A stretch of 64,000 nucleotides of DNA from Eumeta japonica (Eukaryota; Arthropoda; Insecta; Lepidoptera; Psychidae). Positions 24,123 to 37,386 of this stretch are shown here, piece after piece. A program made the translations under genes and the position numbers. The stretch is from positions 17,315-81,314 of the forward strand of contig BGZK01002076.1 of assembly GCA_005406025.1 (NCBI GenBank), read 5' to 3'. A model generated the notes under the pieces. It ran no database searches. It saw nothing but the letters and a program-made list of their open reading frames with translations, and was not told where the DNA came from. The number at the start of each line of letters is the position of its first letter. The stretch's first letter is position 1.

Positions 24123-24650
24123 GATATAATTCTGAAAATCTTCAACAGGATCAAGAGACATTTCTATCGATAAGTATTGCGTAACTATGACAAATTAAAA
24201 ATAGACTGCAATGAAATGTTGACATTAACTGTCAAATCAAAGATAAGGGATCGTTAGTGAAGTTAAGCGACGAACACTGTCTATTTAAAATTAATTGTCA
24301 TTAAGATGCTCTAAGGGACATTTAACTGACTCTAGGAGTGACAGTTCGTTAGACCTTCACTAACTGCTAAAGGAGGGTTAAAATTTAAGTTAGATCACTG
24401 ATTGCGGCAGATAGAGGCAATTTCATGCGGAATATTGACATAACGAAAATGAAAACGGCAGCTTATTTTCATTACGTCAATCATCAGAATGACGTATGCT
24501 CAATCGGTGATTCGTTTTTGGCATTAGAAAGATTTCTTCATACACTATAAGCGTTTCGATAATATGACAAATCACTCAGTTCTGACGAAAAGACGCTGTA
24601 CCCCGTTCACTCAACAACGGTGAAGGGGTCCATTCAAAGTGTGAACGCAC

Positions 24651-24766
24651 CTTGTGCAGCTGCTCAATGGCCAGGATGATCTCTGCTATGTATATCCTGA
24701 CCTCGTCCTCGGTGAAGTGCTCCCGCTGGTACAGGTGCGTGAACAGCTCGCCGCCGGCCACGTAGT
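24651..24766 (-). CDS. JIL-1: MSK/JIL-1 exon: hinge and alphaD-alphaE
   Basis: This 116-bp exon has acceptor GCCGACAG and donor GTGCGT. Completed by the split aspartate codon, it reads DYVAGGELFTHLYQREHF, then TEDEVRIYIAEIILAIEQLHK. The GGELFTHL hinge/alphaD motif and the YIAEIILAIEQLHK alphaE helix match the MSK/RSK/S6K N-terminal domain. The glutamate in GGELF is the usual ribose-contacting position. The exon ends in phase 0, just before the catalytic-loop exon. An open frame running past the donor to about 24576 is intron read-through, not coding. Third-position GC is clearly higher than in the flanking intron, as expected of a conserved exon. Confidence 0.96.
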
Positions 24767-27649
24767 CTGTCGGCAAACAAGCGGTATCGTGTCAGATAAT
24801 TACGGTTTATTCAAAGAGTCACTGGCCTATCGTCAAATGGCCTTATAATATGTTTTTGGCTATTTACTTATAATAAGTTTTAATTTAAGTAATTTTTTTT
24901 AACGTCAAATTAAATAACCTGAAAAAAAACTGAACATTAATAATCTACCAAACCGTGTAATGCATGAAAAGGACTGTCAACACAAAGGTAAATGTCATGT
25001 AAATGCGAAACTTCATTTTTCCTCGAAACGTTCAAACATTTTCAGTGTCAGTTAATTAACGTGTTCGGCAGCCGCCGATTCAAAATATAAAATTTGGCAA
25101 ATATTTAACGCAAAACATTTTTAAAAGGCAGTAATCATAGATGCATAACTTTCAAAATAAATAATAATAAGCGAAATAGCGATTGCCATGTACACAAAAA
25201 AAAATGTCAAACGGTTGAGTACCCAATTTTTTTTCATATTTTCCTATCGCAAAGTTAAAAATAAATACTGCAATAGGCGGTTATAATAACATTTTAATCA
25301 ATGCAAATAAAATCACAAACGGATTAAAAAGATCATAAAGCTGCGAGCTCTATGACAATTTTACGGGACGTAGCAGAAATCCCTTTCGCACATATAAATT
25401 GTTCTTAAATTGTAGGGCCCTAACGTAAAAATATCGGCGGCCCTTCGCCGGCCCGTCGATCGACGGTAATAGACTTAAGGGAGCCAATCGAATCAATGCG
25501 CTACGCCTCCGTGAATTCGACTCGGCGACGACGCCGTAACGCGACGCAAAAAGCTGCAATCGCTCCTTGTCGACATTCGTTGTGACCTCGTAAACGTTGC
25601 GAGTTGAAAATAAGCGAATCACAGTGGGCTTATAGGGGTGGTAACCCGATAGGTACTATAGGTTCATGATGATTCGGCTTGTGTAATTCACCACAGTAAA
25701 TGTAATCAATGTAATCCAGTTAGTGAGATATACATCCGCCCATCACGAATATCATTATACATTCACTGTATATCTCATAGATGTATACAAGAGAGATGAT
25801 GCACAATCGCGTACTAAATTCACGGTGAAAAATTGCTCAAAGTATATCAGTCGTCTCTGTCTCACATTTTATGATGCAGTGCCAAAGAAAAAGAAGTGTA
25901 GGAACATTATTTATCATATGACATTTCAACCGAAATGTCATAACATAAGCCTTATTTTTAAATGCAAAAGAACAAGTGAGGATCATTATGTTATTGGAAC
26001 AAAATAAATTCCATTTTTTACAGTGTACACGTGCTGTTGTAAAACAAAGTATCAATAGAGTGGTATAATATTATTTTAAATATTAATTACTGTTTTTTCA
26101 TTGAAAGTATGAAAAGAATTATAATATATATTTTTTTCATAATAAAGCTTAATGTAGTAATCACCTAAGATTAAAATAAATATGTATCTTTAATTTTATA
26201 ATGTCGGTGAAAATATATATGTGTATAGCAATATAAATCTTTTCAATTATTTATATAACAAAATAAGATGACAATTCATTAAACATTAACATACTTTGAT
26301 GAACATAATCCTTATATATATTTTGCTATAAAAAACAAATTCAAATATGTATAATTTCTTTTACTTAATGGGTTTAATCTATTGCATGATTTCCTTTTAG
26401 AGGTAATTTTAAGATTTGTGTAAATATAAAACAAGTAATAAATAAAAAAATAAAAGAAGCGACTCCATTAATATAAGTGTCTCTATTGTTAAGCGACCGA
26501 ATAATATAACAACGCAAGAAATACGGGACCGGTGTTGCTTAGGTCTATTTCTTTTATGTCGGTTTATATCTCGGCTTTTGATGCTAATTTAAATGAATAA
26601 ATACAAAATACTCATTATAATACATGATTGAGCATCTATTATGAATAAACAATATTTTGCTTAGCAAAAATAAAAAATACCATCCCTTTTCATAGCTTTT
26701 CACGTGTTATTTTTGCATTTTTTAACAGAACACTTCGGCATCGTAACGGAAGGTGCGATGAAACAACACTAAATGGAATGAGTGCTAAACTGTCGGTTGT
26801 CTCCTCCTCATTTACTGCGGCCGTTTTTGAGCGCGGGACTGTGCATCTTCTCTTTTTTATAGATCAATGGTATATGTGTAATGTAATTACTTGCATTAAG
26901 AAAACATTTTTTTTTAATTTCATTAGCATAATGATACTAACATTTATCATTAAATTATGTAAATATAACAATGACCAAGATCGAACATAGGGAGAAATCT
27001 CTTAAACTTCTCTTCGAATTAGCAATCACAGAGCTGAATAACTAACGGAACCCGACACTCTAGAATCGTCAAATATTGTACGTGATTGGGCACACAAAAA
27101 AAAGAAGATTAACTTCATATTAACGGCAGTCTACTGAAGAATCTACGCCTTTTAGAATTCATTTCACTAATGCACCGGAAGCATGACGTCACCTTTATCA
27201 TCAAAATTTGGTGACTGTTGTCAAAATCCGCGGCCAGGTGTCTTTGAGGAAGATGATGGAACGAAGTGCCGATTATCGCGACGTTCATTGAGAATCCGTT
27301 TGACAATAGACTTCTTAAAGATCTATAAATCCGGACTAGATTTTTTTTTTAAGAATTCTTTGCATGTTATTAACAGCCCTCAGCACTGCGCGCACGAAAG
27401 CGAACCGGCCGATCGTACAGTGCGTGTGCTCTAGAAGTAAAAGGCTTTCGTCGATCGGCAAGGGGAGCTCCCCCACTGTATTCATTTAAAAAACGCAATT
27501 ATTACGCGCCGTATCACTATGGTGTGTCGGATGACGAAATCGTTTTCTGCATTTCCTGCTCTGTCAGGTCAAACGAGGAGGGATTATAGCATATCCTACT
27601 GATATCATAAACGCGAAAGTTGATGAGAATGTATGCATGGATGTTCGTT

Positions 27650-27905
27650 ACGCTTTCACGCAAAAACTACTGGACTAGTTGTGATTAAACTTTACAATAT
27701 TACAGCTCATTCATTAGAATAAGACATGGGTTATGATTTATAAAACACTAAGCGTTTTCTCGCAGCTTCGTTCGCGTGAACGTAGCAAAGACGAAGCTAG
27801 TATAAATATCGAAAGCAGGATCGGAATCGATAACGTGACCAAGGTCAGAATGGAAAGCACGACCGAGACCAAGATCACGGTTGACAGTGTGATCGGTCGA
27901 TAGAA
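27650..27905 (-). mobile_element. Helitron-like terminal region, minus orientation
   Basis: The minus strand runs from cgatcacactgtcaaccgtg through short GATCGGAATCGA-like units to ttcacgcgaacgaagctgcg and agaaaacgcttag. The same layout is seen at 61.3-61.43 kb. A flanking ttcacgcaaaaactactgga word is typical of these repeats. Confidence 0.5.
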
Positions 27906-28631
27906 AAAATTAAAGTATCCATTGTATGTCCGCGCAGGCGAAACAGCGGGCAAAGCAAGCATACACGTATAAGTCGGGGGAATAGACGTCTTGTATCGTC
28001 GACGCATGTGATAATGTAACAAAAATTAACTGTGTCGTGGGATACCCGGTCGGAAGAAAGTCCCTTTCGTTTTATATTGAGTTAATATCAAATAACAGGT
28101 ACAGCGAAATAAATGAACTTCTGTTAATAATTAAACGAGAAATACGAGAATAATATCTTAAAAAACATATGCTTTTACATAAAATTGAATATAAGACATA
28201 TAAAAAATGGAGAGTTATAATTAATTAAAAGTTATAAAAAAGGAAACACAACATAAAGCACTAAACAGCGTCATCATTTTTATTATTAAAAACTTTTAAG
28301 TTCGTCAAGGTACAGAATTATGTAATTTTGGAAATTAATAATAGCTGTCCCTTTTACATGTACAAAATGTGTTTATTAAAGACATAAAATTGAAAACTCT
28401 ATCTCCGGAACCGAATAAAAATCGAAAGATAATCATAAAGAAATTACCTCACCGACATTATGTATTATGTCGTCGAGGTCATTCCTTTATGATTATTGCC
28501 TGAAACATGATAATAGAGATATTTTTACTGAAATTTTGAAAAACGAAATTAGTGTGCGCCGCGCGCGGCTGCCGTCACACTTACTTAATAAGTAGCGTCT
28601 GTCTGTCTGTGTGCATGTTATATGCGTGTTC

Positions 28632-28658
28632 GAGAGAGAGAAAGAGAGAGAGAGAGAA
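28632..28658. repeat. (GA)n microsatellite
   Basis: gagagagag, aaa, then gagagagagagagag. It is preceded by a short (gtct)n at 28598. Confidence 0.9.
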
Positions 28659-31531
28659 GTGGAGTAACGCTTTTTCCTTGCGTGACGATTTCTATCAACT
28701 AACGGCTCCCGCAAACCGCGTTAAGAAACTTCGTTCCAAAAACAAATCAAAACACACGCGACAAACGAATATCTCCATAAATAGTCGCAGGGGGCAAGAG
28801 CATTGCGCAAACGCCGCTCCCGGGTCTAGGTCGATGACAAATCTCGAGTGGGGCCGCTCTAAAATCGGTACCAGATGGTCCGCATACATGAATGCCTAAC
28901 GAGCGATCGGCTAACGGTAAACGGACTGAACTTTATTTTCAACGGCAAGTGATATGTTTATGAGTGTTGCAAATTCGGCAAGTACGTTTATGGGGCGGGC
29001 GTTGTGTGAACGACGTAAAAAAACAAAAACAACCTTATTGTAGAGAGCTTCATCAATATATCATGTACTTTTGTAGACATGTTTACAATGCTAGTCCACT
29101 TGACTTCGTTGAATATTCATAGACATGCACGCGCAGGTGCGTATTTGCTCATATATTCTGGGTAAATTATCTTTATACAAAATCGAGCGAAATAACTGTT
29201 GTTTGCAAGAATTTCAATATTTTTCTAACAGAGATTTTGTTTCGCATAACACTATATTGCCTCGAGGTGGAAATTTCACGTAGCAGTATATAGTAACGTA
29301 ATATTTCAGCGCTCCGCATCGTACTCGAAAGAAGAAAGATACGAAGGCAAGTATGAACTTCACGCTGTAACAGCGTGTGCGCGTCATAAATAGCTGCTTT
29401 GCGATATTTACGCTGTCTGAAAATTGCCTGGCAAGCAAGCAATGTAGACAGGTTTTACGTGGGAGAGTATACCTTAGCTTCTTTTTTTTTTTATTTTAGC
29501 ATAATGTAATGTACAAAAGAACGTCACGGCATAATTTTAAATATTTCGTTATGTTTGTGTTATGTTTCCTACGTGTACAGATTAGTGATTGATTAAATAA
29601 AGTTATAGTCATAAATAACACTTTCCATCGATATCCCACTCGATGCGTAAAAATTAACAACAACGCAATAATTCAATAGCGGTTAATTGTTTATCCCCGT
29701 GATTACTGCACAAGGGACCATTACTCTATTTACGGTCTTGGGCATTTTTGACCTCTATATCCCCCTGTCAAGTTATATAAGACTTCTCGAATTCCCTCTC
29801 CCCGTTGTTACCTAAGACGTATTACCTAGTTTTCTTAAATAGTGAAATGTCGTTAGAAAACGACGAATCACTCTAGAACACATTATTTGATATGATTCGA
29901 AGCTTTTATATATATAATTATTTAGGTTTTGAAAAATCTACGTCATAATTAAATATAAGATTTCAAACAATCTGAAAGTGAAGAAATAAATTGTAATATT
30001 TCTAAATAAGAATTATGTACATGAATAACATCGTATAGTAAAAATAGATTATTATTTACGTCAATACTTTGCTTCTCATCACTAACGGACACTTCGACCA
30101 GCAAAATAGTACATAAGGATGGAAATACTTAACCGGCTCCCCTTTCGGGCCCCTGCGTAAATTACGAATGACCCCCAAATACATTTCCATTTTTTGATTA
30201 TTACAAAATATACGGGTCAGTGTAACATAAAGTCTGCGCTAGTAAACAACAGACGACTCGTTTCGTACGAGTTACGTTCTCCCTTTAAAGGTAACAAATA
30301 TTTTGGATTAATCTGATTTTTACTTCTTCTCGTCTCGAGTAGAACTCGAGACCTCCATGTAAAATTATTAAAGTTATTTAGTCATCTTAATCTTATAAAC
30401 AATAATAATAATGATGATGTCTTCGGACAGGCAGTCACACCCACACTCATACAACACTATCTAATTCCTAAACTAAGCATCAAAGCTTATACTATGGACA
30501 TCATATAGTTGATACAATACACATTTAATATATTTTTTTATAAATATATACAACTACACGAGTACCCCCCCTTCCTAGACTGAAGTAAACATCAATTTTT
30601 AATCAAATAAATGTTTGTTTTGTGCGAGAATGGAACCACGCCCTCAGTAATCTCTACAGACTGCGACAATCAGGCAGGCAGTCAAAATTAGCAATCTTAA
30701 TTAATTTAAGACGAATTTCAAATTAATTTATTACTCCAACTTCTTTCTTTTTTGGCATAAAACTTCAACGAATTAAAATAATATTAAGTACATAATAATA
30801 CGATAATTATTTCCGACTTAATAAAATCACGAAATCGACATTTCGAAATTACTTCCTCGATCGATAAAAATAAATCATTACAGTCACATCGATTGTAATA
30901 TATTAGTTAATGTCGTGATTTAATTCACACTACGTACGTGTTGATTTATCATAGATATATTTTTTACGTAAATGCACGATAGGACGATTTCAAGAATGAC
31001 GTCACAGCGCTGAGAATATTTATGGCCGACGCCATCTTCCTTTTGGTTGCCGCCGCCATCGTTTTTCAATTGCAAAACAAGTTAGGAAGTTTACGTGACG
31101 TAAGAGGGCAACTTAAATCAGAACGACCGATCGAGCCGCCTCTTCCTGGAACGCGCCGATGCCTTCAGCGAACTCGGCCTCCTCAATTTCTAAGGTATAC
31201 TGGAAGACTTCATTAACAATATTAATTCAAATTCGTTGGATTCAATTGTTTGAATTGTGAGTTTTCGAGTAATGTAATTTAATATAATGTCTACTAAAGC
31301 TCCCGTAAAAATATAATCAATCAAATGGCACGAGCTCGTATAGAACATAAGAATAAAACGGCCTTGCTACTGCTGTGCACGGGCACTACACAGTTTGTCT
31401 ACTTCCCTTGCGCGCGTATCGATATTCAGTTGTTGCGCATGCTCTACTCTCTTCATCGCACGCACATCATAGTAATACAGCCTCACACGATACGCATCCG
31501 CGGTAAATGTGTACAGATGTACTGATATAGA

Positions 31532-31698
31532 TACAGTAGATCGCATGAAACTGCCGCTCTGAATTGCCTGCGAATGATGGGATGCGCAGGTTCAACACTC
31601 CTCGACCCTTTCTTCTTGTCCCCCGCGTTCGTATTTTATGCCATCTCGACGCTTTCCTTACTAACTTCACAGCGGCACAGTTCAGTGCGTTGTATTGT
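31532..31698 (+). mobile_element. 165-bp TIR MITE, copy 2
   Basis: Same family and orientation as the copies at 13.3, 34.2 and 37.8 kb: cgcatgaaactgccgctctg at the left, ccctttcttctt in the core and cagtgcgttgtattgt at the right. Open frames across it on both strands are by-products of the repeat. Confidence 0.8.
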
Positions 31699-32274
31699 GA
31701 GCCGAGTATTCGAAAACGCTACGCATGTTTCGGTGACGTCATACCGTGTGCAGCTCGTCCGTGTGCCGCGGTAGACTATATACCCGACCTCTATCGTCTA
31801 TAGATAGATACGAAGCTAAAGGCACGTGCGCAGCTTGTCCGTGCGCAGCAGTGGAGCGGAAGTATTACACAATCTGTGCGAAGTACTAATACGTGTTCAA
31901 TATCATTATGGTCCCGATTTGAGAATTAGACGAGTCCGTCTCGTCTCGCGGCCGCACACGGCCGAGGGTAATTCCGAAAATAATCAGACCGAAGTTAGCA
32001 ACACGCATCGGGTCAGTTGTCGCGGAGTGCGTCATGATGCACTTCCTTACAGAGGAGAGCGAGTGCGCCCCGCGATTGGACGTTTTATGAATTGTACAAG
32101 CGTTTGCGGCGAGATGACCGCTCGCGACGACGGATTATATCGTCCTCGACGATATCCGCGTAATCTGCGATGGGGCAGGTGTCCGATGCTGCGTCCGGCG
32201 AGCTGCCGGCTCGGCGTTGTCGTGTCGCGTCAGGTTTCATCGACCAGCCCCACCACTGGGGCATAGTCATACGG

Positions 32275-32560
32275 TAATCTTTTTATTTCAGACCGAGGCA
32301 CTCGCACTTCAAACTCTCCGTCTCCGTCCGAGGCGGGTCGGACCCCGCCGACGACTCTTATCACCGATGCGAATACAGTATCCCGGGCCGACAGCTTAAC
32401 GAGTTCCCTGAGGCGCGGAGCGAGCGGTTCGATTCGACTACATCAATAACTTCTCGATCGATGCGCTCGTAATCAGGAATCGAAGCATTGCCATCGGGTT
32501 CGAAAGCGACGCCCTTAACCACTGAGCCACTACCCTCGACCGAAAACGCCATGACGACTT
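32275..32560 (-). repeat. tRNA-headed SINE (GTTAAGCYGTCGG type), minus orientation
   Basis: On the minus strand a head with A-box gtagtggctcagtggttaag and B-box gcttcgattcctg is followed by the body ctccgcgcctcagggaactc-gttaagctgtcgg and a tail tctgaaataaaaagatt. The body and tail match the copy at 41.7-42.0 kb. A polymerase III-type SINE is inferred. Confidence 0.75.
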
Positions 32561-33269
32561 TCCGTGTACGAGGCGCTCGATGGTAATCGTATACACACAG
32601 GCCGAGCGAGAGACCAGTGATTATGGCAGCCGTCGAAGGTAAACAATGGTTAAATCAGTTACTGGGTTTCCTTGTGAAAATCGAGACCCGTACGAAACAA
32701 TAAAGCGGGGCGGGCGGCGGGCGGCGGGTCAAGGCGAGAGCTGTTGCGCCATTTTACCTACGCGCACTTTGTGAAGGTGCTTTAAATTAAAATTCAACGA
32801 TGTTTAATGCAGTTTTACGTACATATTTTATTTCATAATACATATATATATATATATCCAAAGAAATTGATTTACTCATTCCCTTTCTTATTATTACTAT
32901 ATTTGAAGTATTAAAAAAAAATTGTATTGAATTATTTTCTGGATAATTATAAAAATGATTAAGTAATGCATGTTTTATATTATCATTAGACACGTAGGAC
33001 ATTAGTAAGATGTGACGTCAGGGCTTTACAGGGCCATATAAAATACAGGTTAAACTCCTTAATGGAAGAAAGAGACGGGAAAAAATTATTTCCGAATTCG
33101 GTTTGGTTTAGTACACAGTCGGCTTTCATATTTTATATTCAGTACCTGTGAATTACCTATTATAGTAGACGCTAGCATAATATTTAATTAAAATTACTTT
33201 TCAAATATTTGAATGTGTATCACATTCAAATGCAATATAAATTGCAATGATCTATTGTGAGCGGTATTC

Positions 33270-33430
33270 TCTATCAACCATGACGAGGAGTATTCAAGAA
33301 AAAAAGGGTATTCCTTCATGAAAGGCCAGCAACGCACTAGCGACTCCTCTTGCGTCGTAGGCGTTCACGGGCGGCATTGATCACCTACTCTCTGGTGGTC
33401 CGCACGCTTCTCGAAAGCGTTATAAAAAAA
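33270..33430 (-). repeat. Lepidopteran SINE-like repeat, minus orientation, short
   Basis: The reverse complement shows aggtgatcaatgccgcccgt, caagaggagtcgctagtgcg and ttgctggcctttcatgaagg. It is a 5' part of the same dispersed family. Confidence 0.75.
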
Positions 33431-34197
33431 AAAAACGCCGAAAAACATCCAAAATAACATCAAAAAGAATATTTGTACAATTGTTTAAGTCAAAAGGTTG
33501 GATACTTTTTAAAGATGCACGTCTTCCTTTCAAAACATTTACTAACCTAAAAAAATATCATATTAATTACATTATTTCACAAGTTACTTCGAAATTGAAT
33601 AACAAATAGTTTTCACAACCGTTTCGATAGCTTCAAAGCTGGTATCATCTGTACCTGGATATCAGTCAGCTATTACACCAGTTCACGTTAGGTTTAAAAG
33701 CGAATTAAGGGATGCTGATGAATATCGTCCGAGGAACAAATGTGACACAGTTATTGGTACAGAGCGAACACTTTATATAACTAAGAGTTTCAAAAGTTAA
33801 CAATGTTTAATTATTCAGTCCGATTTTTACGAACGATCTCTGAAGACATCGCTTACGGGAATTCTTTGAAAGGTTAATAAATAGGGTTTTTTTTATAGTA
33901 TTACAAGTATTAAAAAATTTCCTATACGTTTTTTGAATCGAAAAGCTTCAGAAAACTTTCAATGACGCCATATACGCGTCGTAGTCGTCGTACCGGATAC
34001 ACGTGAGAATTTGACCGAGATCTTCACGCCAAATATTTTTATGTCGTTTCGTATCTCGATCCGTTATAGAGCGAGTCTCGTGTAGTGAAAACGTATTCCG
34101 TCATACATAGACGGACATACGAAAAGCTTTGAAGTCATTTTTTTCTTCTTATTCAGCATCCCTTGTCACGTGCGGTGGAACGGGTCCTTGTAGACTA

Positions 34198-34370
34198 CTA
34201 CAGTACAACGCACGAAACTCTGCCGACCTGAATTGCCTGCGAAATGATTGCGATGCGTATGGGCGCGGCCCTCCCTGACCCTAACTTCTCCTCTGCGTTC
34301 CTATTTTACGCCGTTGCAACGCTTTTGTGACTAACTTCACAACGGCAGAGCTTTGTGCGTTGTAGTGTAG
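34198..34370 (+). mobile_element. 165-bp TIR MITE, copy 3
   Basis: This is the best-preserved ends of the family: CTACAGTACAACGCACGAAA with ctctgccg at the left and cggcagagctttgtgcgttg at the right. The core carries tcctattttacgccgttgca and ttttgtgactaacttcaca. It is non-coding, of MITE size. Confidence 0.85.
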
Positions 34371-36654
34371 GATACCCAGCAAAAAATTGTTACTAGGATA
34401 CTTACTAGATAGTACTCGTAGAAAGTAGGATACTTTTTCTCCGATTCATTCTTCTTTAAATGCAACCTTTTGTAAAGTCTTAATTAGGATTAGGTAAAAT
34501 AAACTTTTGATGTTTAACATCTTTGCTCTCACTTTCCCGCAATCTCTACACGAGTGACTTCGTGGAAAGGCACGGAATCTAGTAACAGGAAGCTAGAGGC
34601 AGCGTGCGCTATTTAGTTTGACCAATGAGCGCGCGCGATGGTAGAGTTGACCGTCAGTTAGTACCAACTCATTCCGCGAGAGGTCGGCCAGTGTTGCCAA
34701 ACGTTTGATTTGAATCGTATCCATGCGACCTTTTTGCTCTCGTACGATGTACGAACGAGTATTCGAAATCGTATGCAAGATATACGACGTTTTCCAATCT
34801 TATAGCCCTCTTATTAAAATGTCAATGTAAGTTCATATTGTCGTTATATAAAAAAACCAACCGACTTTTTTAGAATTTTTAAAGGAATTGCTTTAGTCAA
34901 GGTTCAGAAAATTACTCCTTGTTTTTATTTAAAGTCTAAAAAATTTTTTATATTTTTTTATACAGTTTTAAAAAAGAAGTAATTAGTTGTTTCTGAAGAT
35001 TGTTTAAAAAATGACTTAAATAGGTTTTTGAAGGCGGTTACATTTACATTAAGTAACGTACCCCTTAAAAAAAGATTTCTTCAATTAAGATATAATTTTT
35101 TAAATGATGTCAAGAAAATCGTATTATATATATATATAGATATATCGGAAAATATATATTCTTAGTTCTAGTATATAATATTATCAAAGTAACCATTTTC
35201 TTTCAAGAAATATAAACTTAATTTGAGAAGAGAATTTATTTTGCCTGAAATATACGTGTTACTTTACCTAACAATGCAGTAATCTCAATTTGATATTTTT
35301 GTTTCTGAAACTGAGTATGTATGTATAGATATTCTTGACTTAAATAAATTCGATTTTGTGTCAATTGTTATTAATGCTTTGAATTATTTTTTTTTTTTGG
35401 AAAACTCTTTGTTCTTGAGTAAAAATATTGTTATTTGTAGTTTGATAATATTATACTCTAAAGTTAATACAATAATATCATCAAGCAAAATGCTCGTTTC
35501 TTACCACATTGGCAGATACTGTTTGTATTTTAGAACTTACCTTAAATCGATGACTTTGGTTTTTATTTACAAGTTATAAATATCTATTTGCTGTGAATTA
35601 CAGCTGGGATAGTACACAGAAAGCCTTTTCTAACTTACATATTTATAACCTCTATACAATATCAATGTATTCTTGTATCAATGACTTCACCAAGTTCAAA
35701 AGCAGAAATAGAACCTACCTGTCACTACGACAAGAAGCAAAATTTGCTTGATAATATTATCTCTGTTGGATAAGCGCGATATTAATCAACTTATAAATTC
35801 TAAAAATACAATTAAATATTTAAAAGATATTTTTTTTTATGATTTTCCCTCGATTGATTATTTTCTGTAAAAATATTTACCAACTAACTTATAACTATTT
35901 GTTGCAGCTACACATTAATTTTCCTTTGGAGTTCAGACTTATATTAGAACATTATTAGGTAATGCTTTTAGATCGAAGTCAGGACATTTTCTTGTGTTTT
36001 CTTGTTTCATTTGTATTTCTTCATACACGATATCAGATTCATCTTGATTTATTGCAAAGATAATATCAGCAAACATTGCAAAAATATCAGTGTCTTGTCT
36101 GAAATATCATCGTATTTTTTGCATACACGAAATGTAATTAAATCAATTAAATATTTTCTCGAACAAAGTAAATAACTTGATAAAATGACTTTACTCGATT
36201 TAAATGTCCCTTTTTTACTGTGTACTCAAACCCGAAATGAACACGGATCAAAATGTTTCAAAAACTAACAGTGGTACTATTATTGACACAGTATTTCAAC
36301 GGTTTTTAAATACTTTGCAATCACAAGCACACATCTCATTTTACTTATCTCCCCCAAATTGAACAGAAATAACTTATCTTCAACAAAATTACAAAACTCC
36401 TAGTTTATTTTTTTGTAGCTTCTCTTTTACGTTTCTTTCAAAATTAAAAACAGATATACTGAGATTAAAATTAAGAATAGCGTAATGTACATAGAATCAA
36501 ATATACAATTTAAGGAGAAAATGACGAAAAACAAAAAAAAGTTAAGTAAGTCCGTTTGCATGAAGTCATTTCGAAATCCATACCCGCCGCTATATCGGAT
36601 AAATTGAAATTTACCAAAAAAAATAAAAAATAAATAAACAAAAAACAAGAGCCC

Positions 36655-36915
36655 GGCCAGACGCCTCTAATCCGAAAATCCTAATAGAGTCGCCCCCGTT
36701 AGGCGGCGGGCGGCGGGCGTGCGCCGAATAAGGGACTTTCACTTTCCGCGCCGCGGCGGCCGTCAATGGGCGTCGGTGCCGCCTCTATTTCGCGTCTGCC
36801 GCCTTCATCCGCGCGCGCCCGCCCGGTCTACGGACCTGCTAAACCTCTGGGCACAGGCGCGGTACGCGGCTTAGGTCGTTTACGATCCGGCGGAATCGCC
36901 GGCGTTGAAGTATCG
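36655..36915. promoter_or_regulatory. CpG-rich block with G-rich runs
   Basis: It contains aggcggcgggcggcgggcgt (G-quadruplex-capable, similar to ggcgggcggcgggcggcggg at 32708-32730) and a cgccgcggcggccgtc run. A promoter, enhancer or unmethylated island is possible. No start site is evident. Confidence 0.3.
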
Positions 36916-37018
36916 CTTTATAGGATTTGCATTTGAAAAAAAATGTTTTTTATTTTTAATTGACATGATAACCAAAGCAAAATACCGGTATAACTCTACC
37001 GCAGTTTGTTAAGTGGGT

Positions 37019-37065
37019 GGCAGTAATAGTTAATGATATATATATATATATACACTATTACTGCC
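37019..37065. repeat. Inverted repeat around a (TA)n tract
   Basis: GGCAGTAATAGT (37019-37030) and ACTATTACTGCC (37054-37065) are exact inverses separated by taatga(ta)n. Confidence 0.85.
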
Positions 37066-37386
37066 TAAATTATAAATTAACGAAGGTTCACTAACTGTGA
37101 TTAATGATAATCGACACTTATTTTACAATCGGCGCTGGACTCATATTTAACGCACAATAAATAAAATAAACGCCATTTTACTTTTAATATTTTAAACGTT
37201 TGATTCTCGATTATTTAAAATATATTATTTTCGTTTATACAATTAACTCGAGAAGGCACGTCTGCTCTTAACCTATTGAATTGGTTGTGAAGAAGTAATG
37301 AAATATGAAATTTTAGAAATAGAACAAAAAACATTTGCATTTACCCCGAATCAGAAGTATACAATCAGTAAAATCGCTTTACTAAC

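Larger units (their letters stand above)
24850..31530. other. Giant-intron stretch, little recognised
   Basis: Apart from the Helitron-like unit at 27.7 kb and the (GA)n tract, I see one hairpin (ATGACATTTC/GAAATGTCAT near 25918-25941) and CRE octamers at 27184 and 30997. On the minus strand at 31188-31115, after ATACCTTAG, lies a short acidic frame (EIEEAEFAEGIGAFQEEAAR), unrecognised. Confidence 0.5.

Noticed and set aside
23964..24161. 65-codon minus-strand frame with a protein-like look
   Set aside because: It runs straight through both arms of the 24.07-kb hairpin, has no recognised family and no splice sites. A chance or repeat-derived frame is more likely.
25350..25622. 90-codon minus-strand frame
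   Set aside because: No domain, start or splice context. CpG-rich patch only.
31022..31216. 64-codon plus-strand frame and an acidic minus-strand frame in the same place
   Set aside because: Neither matches a family I know. The acceptor-like ATACCTTAG alone is insufficient support for an exon.
31826..32266. 146-codon plus-strand frame
   Set aside because: Arginine-rich reading of CpG-rich sequence upstream of a tRNA-headed SINE, with no recognised motif and no convincing splice sites.
36725..36745. ISRE/kappaB-like word gggactttcactttcc
   Set aside because: A single site in a CpG-rich block. Insects lack interferon signalling and the match is not evidence of function.
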